Assembly (NCBI GenBank): GCA_910585345.1
Contig: CAJUDS010000022.1
Coordinates: 1-31,420 of the forward strand
Direction: 5' to 3'
Length of the DNA: 31,420 nucleotides
Origin: an uncultured Lachnospiraceae bacterium
GTDB taxonomy: Bacteria > Bacillota > Clostridia > Lachnospirales > Lachnospiraceae
The position numbers and the translations under genes were made by a program. Positions 7,140 to 14,639 of this stretch are shown one piece after another. The notes beneath the pieces are model-generated. The model was not told the DNA's origin. It searched no databases and saw only the letters and a list, made by a program, of their open reading frames with translations. Within the stretch, counting starts at the first letter, position 1. Each line of letters begins with the position of its first letter.

Positions 7140-9095
7140 ATGAAAAAAAACGAAGATGCTATCCTGTATAATGAAACCATGCAAATAAGACAGAAAAAAA
7201 TCCTTGAGATTCTAAAAGAAAAAAAGGACTGGATTACGGGAAAAGAATTATCGACCATGCTGAGTGTTTCTGATCGGACCATTCGAAATGACATGGAGCT
7301 GCTTAGAAAGGAATGCGAAGGGCTCATAGAATCGAGCGTGCGTTATGGATACCGGATCAATCGGGAAGCGCTTGAAAAAAGAGATGCAGGCCGCAAAGAC
7401 GCTGCAAACCGGAAAATCAGAGAGGATATCCCGCAGACGTCGGAGGAACGGTGTAAGTATATCATTGAGAAGCTGCTTTTCAGCACACGGAAACTGAATC
7501 TTTATGATCTGCAGTATGCGATTTATGTCAGCGAATTTACGATCAAAAATGATATGAAAAAGGTTGCCGAAATGCTGGGCAAGTATGACGGCGTGGAACT
7601 GGTCAGAACAGACAGGCATATCTATTTGAAAGGCAGCGAGGAATGCAAACGCTCTGTCTATAAGGATCTGCTTGCCAATGAAACGAGGGGCAATTTTATC
7701 AACATCAACAAGATTGATGAGCTGTTTCCTAATTTTGATCTGATTAAAGTGAAAAATACACTGGAAGAAATTCTGGCAAAACACAGTTACCGGGTACGTG
7801 AGGAAACCTTCCCCATGCTGATGATCCATGTAGGCGTTTCGATCCAGAGAATGATGAATTACAACTATGTGGAAATGAACAGATCACGCAGCGAGATTAA
7901 AAGTACGCCGGAGTATGAGATTGCTTTGGAATTTTTTACAAAGGTGACGGCTTCCCTATGCTTTGACTTGAATGAAAACGAGGTAGTCTTATTTGCAAAT
8001 CTGCTGATTGGCAGACAGCGAAGCCCTCTTTTTGATGACAAAGGAGAGTATCTTTTACAGGCGGAAGACTTGACGCTGAAGATCATCAATACGGTCCGGT
8101 TGAGATACGATATTGATTTTTCCGGGGATATGACATTTAAGGATGGAATTATCCTGCATCTGCAGAATCTTCTGGAACGGATTCGCTACAGAGCGGTTGT
8201 TTCCAATGTCTGTCTGGCTGAAATTAAGAAGACATATCCTCTTGTTTTTGAGATGAGTGTTTTTATTGGCCATATTATTGAAGAATATACAGGCAGCACG
8301 ATTTCAGAGGATGAGATCGGTTTTCTGGCGATTCATCTGGGGGCGGCGTATGACCGGCTGAACATCAGATATTACTATCATGTGGTTTTGATTCAGCCAA
8401 ACAGCAACACGCTGACAGGGGCGTGCAGTGATAAGATACTGGAGCGTTTCGGAGAACGGCTTGTGATCGATGCCATATTGAAATATTATGAAGCATCCGT
8501 GATTGAAAGTCTGCATCCGGATCTGCTGGTTTCTACCATACCGATTACGCATAAACTGGATATTCCCATCATTTTCATCACAATGTTTGTCAATACGAGT
8601 GATGAGTATAAAATATTCAGGGCGATTACGGAGCTGGATCGGAGACATTATAAAAGAGAGTTTGATAATTTTATCAAATGTCTGATCCTGCAGGAATATT
8701 ACTTTTTCCATCTGGAATGCGATACCTGGGAAGAGGTGATCAGCTATATGTGCGACCGGATGTATGAAGGAGGACGGGTGGAGAAAAGCTTCAAAGAGTC
8801 CACGTTTGCACGGGAGAGGATGGCGTATACTTCATTCAGCTATGGATATGCGATTCCCCATGCACTGAATTATTCGGCAATCAGGTCCACAATGGGAATC
8901 GCCGTTCTGAAGCGGCCTGTGCAGTGGGGTGAGTATCAGGTTCGTCTGGTATTGCTGCTGGCAATCCGGGATGATGAAAGGGAACTGCTGAAAATATTTT
9001 TCGACTGGCTGGGCAATCTCAGCGATGATACGCTTCTTCTGTCAAAGATCATGAAGGCGGAAAGTGTGGAGGAATTTATCAGCTTAATTGAATAA
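7140..9095 (+). CDS. PRD-domain PTS transcriptional regulator (BglG/LicR/MtlR type)
   Basis: A 651-residue PTS-controlled regulator. An N-terminal helix-turn-helix (GKELSTMLSVSDRTIRNDME) and a second winged-helix region show it binds DNA rather than RNA. Two PRD domains follow (conserved His in HVGVSIQRM and FLAIHLGAAYDRL), then an EIIB-like domain and a C-terminal EIIA-like domain with IPHA (H574). The EIIB-like loop (QPNSNTLTGAC) lacks the cysteine where phosphorylation normally occurs. In relatives, phosphorylation of the PRD and EIIA histidines couples activity to sugar transport. ATG 7140 is chosen with AGGA 7 bases upstream; an in-frame TTG at 7023 adds 39 unlikely residues. It lies upstream of EIIA/EIIB/EIIC and probably controls them. 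Confidence 0.9.
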   Translation: MKKNEDAILYNETMQIRQKKILEILKEKKDWITGKELSTMLSVSDRTIRNDMELLRKECEGLIESSVRYGYRINREALEKRDAGRKDAANRKIREDIPQTSEERCKYIIEKLLFSTRKLNLYDLQYAIYVSEFTIKNDMKKVAEMLGKYDGVELVRTDRHIYLKGSEECKRSVYKDLLANETRGNFININKIDELFPNFDLIKVKNTLEEILAKHSYRVREETFPMLMIHVGVSIQRMMNYNYVEMNRSRSEIKSTPEYEIALEFFTKVTASLCFDLNENEVVLFANLLIGRQRSPLFDDKGEYLLQAEDLTLKIINTVRLRYDIDFSGDMTFKDGIILHLQNLLERIRYRAVVSNVCLAEIKKTYPLVFEMSVFIGHIIEEYTGSTISEDEIGFLAIHLGAAYDRLNIRYYYHVVLIQPNSNTLTGACSDKILERFGERLVIDAILKYYEASVIESLHPDLLVSTIPITHKLDIPIIFITMFVNTSDEYKIFRAITELDRRHYKREFDNFIKCLILQEYYFFHLECDTWEEVISYMCDRMYEGGRVEKSFKESTFARERMAYTSFSYGYAIPHALNYSAIRSTMGIAVLKRPVQWGEYQVRLVLLLAIRDDERELLKIFFDWLGNLSDDTLLLSKIMKAESVEEFISLIE

Positions 9096-9142
9096 AGACG
9101 GCAGAGAGATGGGAACTGTTACCAGTAACGGGAAGGATGGAT

Positions 9143-9709
9143 ATGAAGAAAAAAAACAATCAGGCAGTGACACCGGATTCTCCGGCTCCGCTGAACAGAA
9201 GAACATTTGCTTTTCTGTTGGACTGGTATCTGGGATCAGCGTTCAGTGCGGTTCCGGTAGGGATTTTGTGGAATATGCGGACGGGAGAAACGGTAATCAA
9301 TACCGATATTACGCTGTTTGAGGCGCCTTATGGATGGCTTGCAGGACTGCTGGGTCTTTTGTTCGGTGCAGTTTATTACTATGTGGTGCCTCTTAAGGTA
9401 TGGCGGGGACAAACACTGGGAAAGAGGCTGATGGATATCCGGATCACCGGTGAGGATGGCAATCTGTTGTCGGCAGGCAGTCTGGCTCTGAGACAAATAG
9501 TAGGCGTTATGATTTTGGAAGGCTCTTTTCTGATGACAGGTCAGTATGCGGCGCAGATGCTGACGATGCTGACGAGAGGAATGGTTGGAAAAGCGCCGGG
9601 TTATCTGATGCTTGGATTGTTTCTTGTTTCTGTATGGCTGGTATACAGAGGGGGAAAAGCAGCGCATGATATATGGGCGGGCAGCAAAGTAGTAAGTGGC
9701 AAACTGTGA
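9143..9709 (+). CDS. RDD-family membrane protein
   Basis: A 188-residue integral membrane protein. It carries the RDD-family pattern: an Arg near the first helix (RRTFAFLLDWYLG, with the Asp inside the helix) and the later GKRLMDIRI motif between helices. Three to four hydrophobic segments are visible (about residues 20-40, 65-90, 125-145 and 155-170). The function of most RDD proteins is unknown, though some have been linked to ion transport. ATG 9143 is preferred because GGAAGG lies 6 bases upstream; ATG 9137 abuts that site. It sits 47 bases after the PTS regulator and 56 before EIIA, probably within the operon, but its role there is unclear. Confidence 0.85.
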   Translation: MKKKNNQAVTPDSPAPLNRRTFAFLLDWYLGSAFSAVPVGILWNMRTGETVINTDITLFEAPYGWLAGLLGLLFGAVYYYVVPLKVWRGQTLGKRLMDIRITGEDGNLLSAGSLALRQIVGVMILEGSFLMTGQYAAQMLTMLTRGMVGKAPGYLMLGLFLVSVWLVYRGGKAAHDIWAGSKVVSGKL

Positions 9710-9765
9710 CAGTAAGCGATAAACAGGGAATCTTAAAAATTTATATTATGAAGGAGGAATGCACT

Positions 9766-10068
9766 ATGGAAGAAATGGAGCTGATCTGCTTTAAGATCAT
9801 CTCGGCGGTGGGAGAGGCAAAGAGTGATTATATCTCAGCTTTGGAAGCTGCAAAAAAGGGAGATTATGAAAAAGCGGAAGAGTTAATCAAGCATGGAGAG
9901 GAATGCTATTTAAACGGGCATAAACAGCATGCGGAATTGATTACCAAAGAGGCAGGCGGAGAGAGAACGGAAGTATGTCTGCTGTTGATGCATGCCGAGG
10001 ACCAGTTGATGGCGGCAGAAACAATTAAATTATTGGCTGTGGAGCTGATCGAGCTTTACAAAAAATGA
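9766..10068 (+). CDS. PTS EIIA component, Lac/Chb (lactose/cellobiose) family
   Basis: A 100-residue helical EIIA that passes phosphate from HPr to EIIB. Length and sequence fit the Lac/Chb family; the phosphorylated histidine is H76 in LLMHAEDQLM, the position of HAQDHLM in lactose/chitobiose EIIA. AAGGAGG precedes ATG 9766 by about 9 bases. An in-frame upstream extension to 9673 would overlap the RDD gene and is rejected. EIIB follows after 25 bases. Lac/Chb-family systems typically take up beta-disaccharides (cellobiose, chitobiose, lactose), so the substrate is probably a glycoside of that sort. Confidence 0.93.
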   Translation: MEEMELICFKIISAVGEAKSDYISALEAAKKGDYEKAEELIKHGEECYLNGHKQHAELITKEAGGERTEVCLLLMHAEDQLMAAETIKLLAVELIELYKK

Positions 10069-10093
10069 ATTGAGGGAAAGGAGGAACAAGAGC

Positions 10094-10417
10094 ATGAAAA
10101 GATTTTATTTATTCTGCAACGCAGGAATGTCCACCAGCCTGTTGGCCAGCAAGATGCAGAAAACTGCAGATGCACATGAACTGCCTATCGAGATCAAGGC
10201 ATTTTCAGATGCACAGATGAGCGACATTGTAAGTGAGTTCAATCCGGAAGTGATTCTTCTGGGACCGCAGGTGAAACATCTCTATGACAAGGTGAACGAG
10301 CGGTATGGACAGGAGCATGTGGTGGCAGTCATCGACAGCGCCGACTATGGCAACGTGGACGGTGAGAGAGTTTTAAAAAAGGCAATGAAGCTTTACAAAG
10401 AAAGTAGAGGAAAATAA
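10094..10417 (+). CDS. PTS EIIB component, Lac/Chb family
   Basis: A 107-residue EIIB that accepts phosphate from EIIA on a cysteine and donates it to the sugar in EIIC. The phospho-cysteine loop is at the N-terminus, C8 in LFCNAGMSTSLL, as in cellobiose/chitobiose EIIB. ATG 10094 has AAAGGAGG about 9 bases upstream. The in-frame upstream codons from 10070 cover that ribosome binding site and are not counted. It is three bases from EIIC. Confidence 0.94.
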   Translation: MKRFYLFCNAGMSTSLLASKMQKTADAHELPIEIKAFSDAQMSDIVSEFNPEVILLGPQVKHLYDKVNERYGQEHVVAVIDSADYGNVDGERVLKKAMKLYKESRGK

Positions 10418-10420
10418 GTT

Positions 10421-11773
10421 ATGATGCAGAAACTTGAAAAAATCCTGATGCCCATTGCGAATGTGCTGTCCAGGAACAAGATACTGATTGCGATTCGTGA
10501 CGGTTTTCTGGTTACGGTTCCGATTACGATTGTAGGTTCTATATTCCTGCTGATTTCCAATTTCCCGCTGGAAGGCTTTCTGAATTTGATGACTTCCATT
10601 TTCGGAGCCGGCTGGGACGCGTATCTGGGCCGGGTATCGGCGATTGCGTTTGACTGTGTGGCCCTTCTTGGTGTTCTGAGTATCGGGTATTGTTATGCAC
10701 GTGAAAAAGGTCTTGAAAACAGGATCGGCGGGGCCGTGGTGGCGCTTGTATGCTTTTTGATCATTACGCCCCAGAAAACAGTTGTAGAGCTGGAAGGCGC
10801 TGCAGAGGCGGCATCTTTCAGCGGATTCCAGTTTACATTCCTGGGTACCGCAGGTATGTTCCTGGCAATGCTCACGGCAATCGTTTCCGTTGAGATTTAT
10901 GCATGGGCAATCAGAAAGAAACTGATCATCCGTCTGCCGGACGGTGTACCGCCTATGGTTATGGAGTCGTTCGCTTCCCTGATTCCGTCGGCCATAGCGA
11001 TGACAATCTTTTTTGTGGTAGGTATTATATTTGACCATACATCCTTTGAATATGTTCATTACTTTATTTACAAAGTGCTGCAGACACCGTTGGTAGGTCT
11101 GGGCAAGCTGTCGGGATTTGAGGTAATTTATCAGTTCCTGTCCACGCTGTTCTGGTTCTTCGGTATCAACGGACCGGCTGTGACAAACACAATTTTCAGC
11201 CCGATCCATAAGGTGCTGACAGTAGAAAACTACGAGGCCGCACAGGCAGGTCTGGAGATGACCAACATCTTTACTGCCGGTTTCTCAGATTTCTTCTGCA
11301 ACTTTGGCGGCGGCGGTTCTACGCTGGGTCTTGTTATTATCATGGCTTTCTTAGGAAAGTCCAACCGTATGAAAACGCTGGGCAGACTGTCACTGCCGGC
11401 CGGAATTTTCGGTATCAATGAACCGCTTATTTTCGGTCTGCCTATCGTACTCAACCCGCTGATGGCAGTTCCGTTTATTCTGACGCCAGTTGTCAATACG
11501 ATCATTGGCTATCTGGCTACCATTACGGGGATTATGCCGATCACGCTGGGCGTACAGTTACCGTGGACCTGTCCGATTGTGTTCTCGGGTTTCCTTGTGA
11601 CCGGGTCGGTAATGGGTTCCGTCGTCCAGATTGTGATGCTGATTGTAGATATACTAATTTACTATCCGTTCTTTAAGCTGTTGGATAAGCGGTATCTGGA
11701 AGAGGAAAGTGCCGCGGGCGGTGAGGAGGACGAACTGGATAGTCTGTCCTTTGATGATTTGGAACTGGATTAA
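10421..11773 (+). CDS. PTS EIIC sugar permease, Lac/Chb (cellobiose/diacetylchitobiose) family
   Basis: The membrane channel component of 450 residues with about ten hydrophobic segments. The family pattern GIFGINEPLIFGLPIVLNP, near residue 325, holds the conserved Asn-Glu that contacts the sugar. The N-terminus (KLEKILMPIANVLSRNK) and the acidic hydrophilic tail match cellobiose-type EIIC proteins. AGAGGA lies 10 bases before ATG 10421. Together with the two preceding genes it makes a complete transporter that releases a 6-phosphorylated sugar or glycoside into the cell. Which sugar cannot be read from sequence alone. Confidence 0.94.
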   Translation: MMQKLEKILMPIANVLSRNKILIAIRDGFLVTVPITIVGSIFLLISNFPLEGFLNLMTSIFGAGWDAYLGRVSAIAFDCVALLGVLSIGYCYAREKGLENRIGGAVVALVCFLIITPQKTVVELEGAAEAASFSGFQFTFLGTAGMFLAMLTAIVSVEIYAWAIRKKLIIRLPDGVPPMVMESFASLIPSAIAMTIFFVVGIIFDHTSFEYVHYFIYKVLQTPLVGLGKLSGFEVIYQFLSTLFWFFGINGPAVTNTIFSPIHKVLTVENYEAAQAGLEMTNIFTAGFSDFFCNFGGGGSTLGLVIIMAFLGKSNRMKTLGRLSLPAGIFGINEPLIFGLPIVLNPLMAVPFILTPVVNTIIGYLATITGIMPITLGVQLPWTCPIVFSGFLVTGSVMGSVVQIVMLIVDILIYYPFFKLLDKRYLEEESAAGGEEDELDSLSFDDLELD

Positions 11774-11800
11774 AGACGGTTTGGCTTGTTTGAACAGTTG

Positions 11801-11824
11801 CCGGGCGCAGAGCTGTGCGCCCGG
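11801..11824 (+). other. GC-rich intergenic hairpin between EIIC and the GrdB-like gene
   Basis: CCGGGCGCA and TGCGCCCGG form a perfect 9-bp stem with a 6-base loop, 4 bases before the AGGAGG of the next gene. Only TTAAT follows, so it is not a convincing terminator. An mRNA-stability or processing structure that sets the EIIC to downstream ratio fits better. Confidence 0.55.
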
Positions 11825-11841
11825 TTAATAGGAGGCAGAGT

Positions 11842-12366
11842 ATGAAGGTAGTATTAATTTTTGACCAGGGTCTGGCAGGAGCCGGAGGAAAATCCAATCC
11901 CAATGTAGGCCTGACTGCCGTAAAGGGCGGCGTCGGTTCTGCGCTGATGCTGGAGCCGCATTTTGAAAAGATCGGTGCGCAGGTTGCCGCCACATTGTAC
12001 TGCGGAAATGAATATTTTCTGCACAATGAGGAGGAAGTGGTAACAAAGATGACAGCTATGGTAAAGAAGGTGAAGCCGGACTTTGTACTGTGCGGCCCCT
12101 GCTTTAACTATCCGGACTATGCGCGGATGGCTGCCATGATTTCCGCTAATATTTTGCAGAATACTGAATTCAAGTCCTGTGCCATGATGTCTGTCGAAAA
12201 TGCGGAGACAATCGAGGCTTATAAAGACAAGACGCCTATCCTGAAAATGCCGAAAAAGGGCGGAACCGGCTTAAATGACAGCTTTGCGGATCTGTGTGAG
12301 TTTATGAAAGGTATCGTAGAGGGGTCAGGAGAGCTGGAAGCTGTCAGGAACCGGGTTTGCTATTAG
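11842..12366 (+). CDS. Short GrdB-like protein (glycine/betaine reductase component B-related)
   Basis: A 174-residue protein resembling the N-terminal part of GrdB, the selenoprotein subunit of glycine/sarcosine/betaine reductase. The shared features I can see are an N-terminal beta strand and FDQG/AGxGG segment, an ATLYCGNEYF strand, and the CGPCFNYPDYARM loop matching the GPAFNAGRYG-type loop of GrdB. True GrdB is over 400 residues with an in-frame UGA for selenocysteine. Here the frame ends at an ordinary TAG, and no grdA, grdC, trxA or selenium gene is nearby. A function in amino-acid reduction is therefore doubtful; it may be a re-used binding or oxidoreductase domain of the sugar operon. 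AGGAGG lies about 7 bases before ATG 11842. Confidence 0.7.
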   Translation: MKVVLIFDQGLAGAGGKSNPNVGLTAVKGGVGSALMLEPHFEKIGAQVAATLYCGNEYFLHNEEEVVTKMTAMVKKVKPDFVLCGPCFNYPDYARMAAMISANILQNTEFKSCAMMSVENAETIEAYKDKTPILKMPKKGGTGLNDSFADLCEFMKGIVEGSGELEAVRNRVCY

Positions 12367-12389
12367 GCACATAATAATGAAAAAGAGAG

Positions 12390-12434
12390 CCGCCGCAAAA
12401 TGACTGACTGAAATGGATTTTGCGGCGGTCTTTT
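12390..12434 (+). terminator. Intrinsic terminator or attenuator inside the PTS gene array
   Basis: CCGCCGCAAAAT and ATTTTGCGGCGG form a perfect 12-bp stem with a 15-base loop, followed by TCTTTT. It divides the transporter/GrdB-like block from the peptidase/hydrolase block. The U-run is short, so partial read-through, giving less hydrolase than transporter mRNA, is likely. The ribosome binding site of the next gene begins right after it. Confidence 0.65.
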
Positions 12435-12448
12435 CAAAAAGGAGAAGT

Positions 12449-13471
12449 ATGAACACAGACAGATTAGAAACATTGTGTAACAGTTTCGGGGTCAGCAGCG
12501 CGGAGCATCCGGTTGCAGGCATACTCCGCAAGAGCTATGAACCTCTGTGCGATGAAATAAAATATGACCGGCTTGGCTCACTGTTTGCCATAAAGCGGTC
12601 AAAGAATCCGGATGCAGCAACCCTTATGATTGCTTCCCCGTTAGATGAGATGGGAATGATGATTTCGGAGGTAAAAAAGGAAGGGACGCTTTCTTTTATT
12701 GCGCTGGAGCATCTGGCATGCAGCTCTCTGCTGCATCAGCGTGTACGCATTTTAACAAGAGAGAATACATGTATTGACGGCGTAGTCGGAATGGACAAGA
12801 AGATGCTGGAGGATTCCTGCGAGGTGAAAAATGCCGAAGATCTGTTTATTACCTGCGGACTTCCGTACGAGGAATTGAAAGAACGGGTTCATCCCGGTGA
12901 TCTGGCAGGGTATAACAGTGCGTTTCATGAGCAGAATGGAATCCTTATGTCAAAAGCGCTGTTCCCCCGGGTTTTCAATGAGGTTACTCTGGAGCTGCTG
13001 GAACGGGTAAAGGATACTGCATTTGACTTTCATCTGGCAGTGGGTTGTATCGCCCAGTCTGTCATTGGATTCCGGGGAACTAAAACAGCCACCTATGTGA
13101 TCAGGCCGGATGCGGCAATTGCACTGACAGCGTTTGATACGGCCAAACGGAAGATTCAGACAGGGGACGGTGTGATTGCCGGGTATTATGACCGTCAGAT
13201 GCTGCCTTCTCAGGCGCTTTTACATGATTTTTCAGAGAAGGTGACGGCAAAGGCTTATTTCGGGGCCACAGGAAATGACGGTTCCTTCATTCACAAAACA
13301 TTAAAAGGGACGCCTGCGGTCAGCGTGGGAATTGCCGTGGACAATATGGGAAGCGCCAATGAAATATGCAGGATCGGGGATGTGGACGTATTGGTGGATG
13401 GCCTGACGGCTTATCTGGGCACCATTGATTCTGAGAAAATAATGGCATTTGGACTGGATGATGTATTATGA
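12449..13471 (+). CDS. M42 peptidase homologue lacking metal ligands (probable pseudoenzyme)
   Basis: A 340-residue protein with the M42 aminopeptidase fold, recognised by colinearity with the next gene (IASPLDEMGMMI against IAAHMDEVGFMV at the same residue positions). Ligands have changed: H64 is P64; the FDD pair of the second motif is replaced (KALFPR against KAFDDR); both glutamates of QEEPG are lost (AQSVIG); the DTTLAGD aspartate and the final histidine of HKGGTDSG are gone. Only D66 and some glycines remain. It should not bind two metals or hydrolyse peptides. It overlaps the intact paralogue by 4 bases, so the two are made together. M42 enzymes form large oligomers, so a structural or regulatory subunit role is plausible. 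The reading frame is intact with a good AAGGAG site before ATG 12449, which argues against a decaying gene. Confidence 0.85.
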   Translation: MNTDRLETLCNSFGVSSAEHPVAGILRKSYEPLCDEIKYDRLGSLFAIKRSKNPDAATLMIASPLDEMGMMISEVKKEGTLSFIALEHLACSSLLHQRVRILTRENTCIDGVVGMDKKMLEDSCEVKNAEDLFITCGLPYEELKERVHPGDLAGYNSAFHEQNGILMSKALFPRVFNEVTLELLERVKDTAFDFHLAVGCIAQSVIGFRGTKTATYVIRPDAAIALTAFDTAKRKIQTGDGVIAGYYDRQMLPSQALLHDFSEKVTAKAYFGATGNDGSFIHKTLKGTPAVSVGIAVDNMGSANEICRIGDVDVLVDGLTAYLGTIDSEKIMAFGLDDVL

Positions 13472-14538
13472 TGGATTTGGAAAGACTGGAAAAGATATGT
13501 TCTGTCTGCGGGATTTCTTCTTTCGAACAGGAAACGGGGAAGCTGCTTGCCGGAGAATATGAAAGCCTTGGTCTTGGCTGCATCAGAGACAGGCTGGGAA
13601 GCGTGATTGCTGTGAAATGCAGAGAGCAGCAGGGGCCGGACATCATGATTGCCGCCCATATGGATGAAGTGGGATTTATGGTGGAGAGCATTGATGAGAA
13701 TGGATTTATCAGAGTGCGGCCGGTGGGAAGCTGGTGGAGCCATATGGTCCTGGGACAGTGGTATACGATCGTAACAAAAGAGCAAAAGAAGTACCCGGCT
13801 TTGATGGGAAGCATGGCCACACATGGACTGCCGGAGGAAATTCGCAGCAAAACGGTTTCGATGGAGGATGTGTATCTGGATCTGGGTGTGGCAAACCGGG
13901 AAGAAGTAATCGCTCTGGGAATTGCCATAGGGGATATGGTTGCCCCTTGGGCGCATTTTGAAGTGATGAACAATCCCAAATATATTTCGTGCAAGGCTTT
14001 TGATGACCGGATTGGCAGCTACATTATGGTGGAGGCGGCCAAAAGACTGAAAGATACCGTGCATGCGCCATTGTATCTGGCCAATACCGTGCAGGAAGAG
14101 CCGGGGCTTCGGGGCGCCAGGACCGCCGTGGAAACGGTACATCCGGATATTGCATTCGCTATTGATACCACGCTGGCCGGTGATACACCGCTCAATCACA
14201 ATATCTGCAGTCTTGGGAAAGGCGTAGTGCTGTCTATGATTGATTCCAATTCCATTGCGCCCAGGAAACTGGTACGATATGTGGAATCTGTCTGCGAAAA
14301 GCATGATATCCCCCATCAGTATGCAGTGTTTCATAAAGGCGGAACCGACTCCGGAAATATACACAAGGCGTTTGAAGGGGTGATAAATATGACGTTATCC
14401 ATCCCCATCCGATATATGCATACCAATCACAGTATGATTCATGAGGATGATGTGGAAGCATGTATCCGCCTGATCTGTGAGCTGGTAAAGGATATAGGGA
14501 ATAAAACGTTTCGGGATCTGACGGATAACGGCGTATAA
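13468..14538 (+). CDS. M42-family aminopeptidase, intact active site
   Basis: A 356-residue co-catalytic metallo-aminopeptidase (glutamyl aminopeptidase/endoglucanase-like M42). All expected residues are visible: H64 and D66 in AAHMDEVG, D179 in KAFDDRIG, the glutamate pair in QEEPGLRG, the aspartate in AIDTTLAGD and the histidine in FHKGGTDSGNIH. Family members remove N-terminal residues from short peptides inside the cell, usually as a dodecameric shell. Start and stop overlap with the preceding degenerate homologue (ATGA), indicating coupled translation and perhaps a mixed complex. In this operon it could trim peptide from an imported glycopeptide. Confidence 0.93.
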   Translation: MMDLERLEKICSVCGISSFEQETGKLLAGEYESLGLGCIRDRLGSVIAVKCREQQGPDIMIAAHMDEVGFMVESIDENGFIRVRPVGSWWSHMVLGQWYTIVTKEQKKYPALMGSMATHGLPEEIRSKTVSMEDVYLDLGVANREEVIALGIAIGDMVAPWAHFEVMNNPKYISCKAFDDRIGSYIMVEAAKRLKDTVHAPLYLANTVQEEPGLRGARTAVETVHPDIAFAIDTTLAGDTPLNHNICSLGKGVVLSMIDSNSIAPRKLVRYVESVCEKHDIPHQYAVFHKGGTDSGNIHKAFEGVINMTLSIPIRYMHTNHSMIHEDDVEACIRLICELVKDIGNKTFRDLTDNGV

Positions 14539-14560
14539 GATATGGAAACGATGGGAACCG

Positions 14561-14586
14561 GTCTGCCCACTGTCATGCAGGCAGAC
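14561..14586 (+). other. Small intergenic hairpin before the glycosylasparaginase gene
   Basis: GTCTGCC and GGCAGAC pair as a 7-bp stem around a 12-base loop in the 101-base gap after the M42 gene. It is followed by AAAATTTG, so it is not a terminator. It may be an mRNA processing or stability element, or chance. Confidence 0.3.
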
Positions 14587-14639
14587 AAAATTTGATGCGT
14601 CGGTTCAGGAATCTGGACTGTAGCCACGGAGGAAAAGAG

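Noticed and set aside
12361..12366. Possible selenocysteine read-through in the GrdB-like gene
   Set aside because: The frame ends in TAG, not TGA, and what follows is a terminator-like hairpin rather than more GrdB sequence.
14561..14586. Hairpin before the glycosylasparaginase gene as a terminator
   Set aside because: No run of T follows on the plus strand, so only a weak structural entry was kept.
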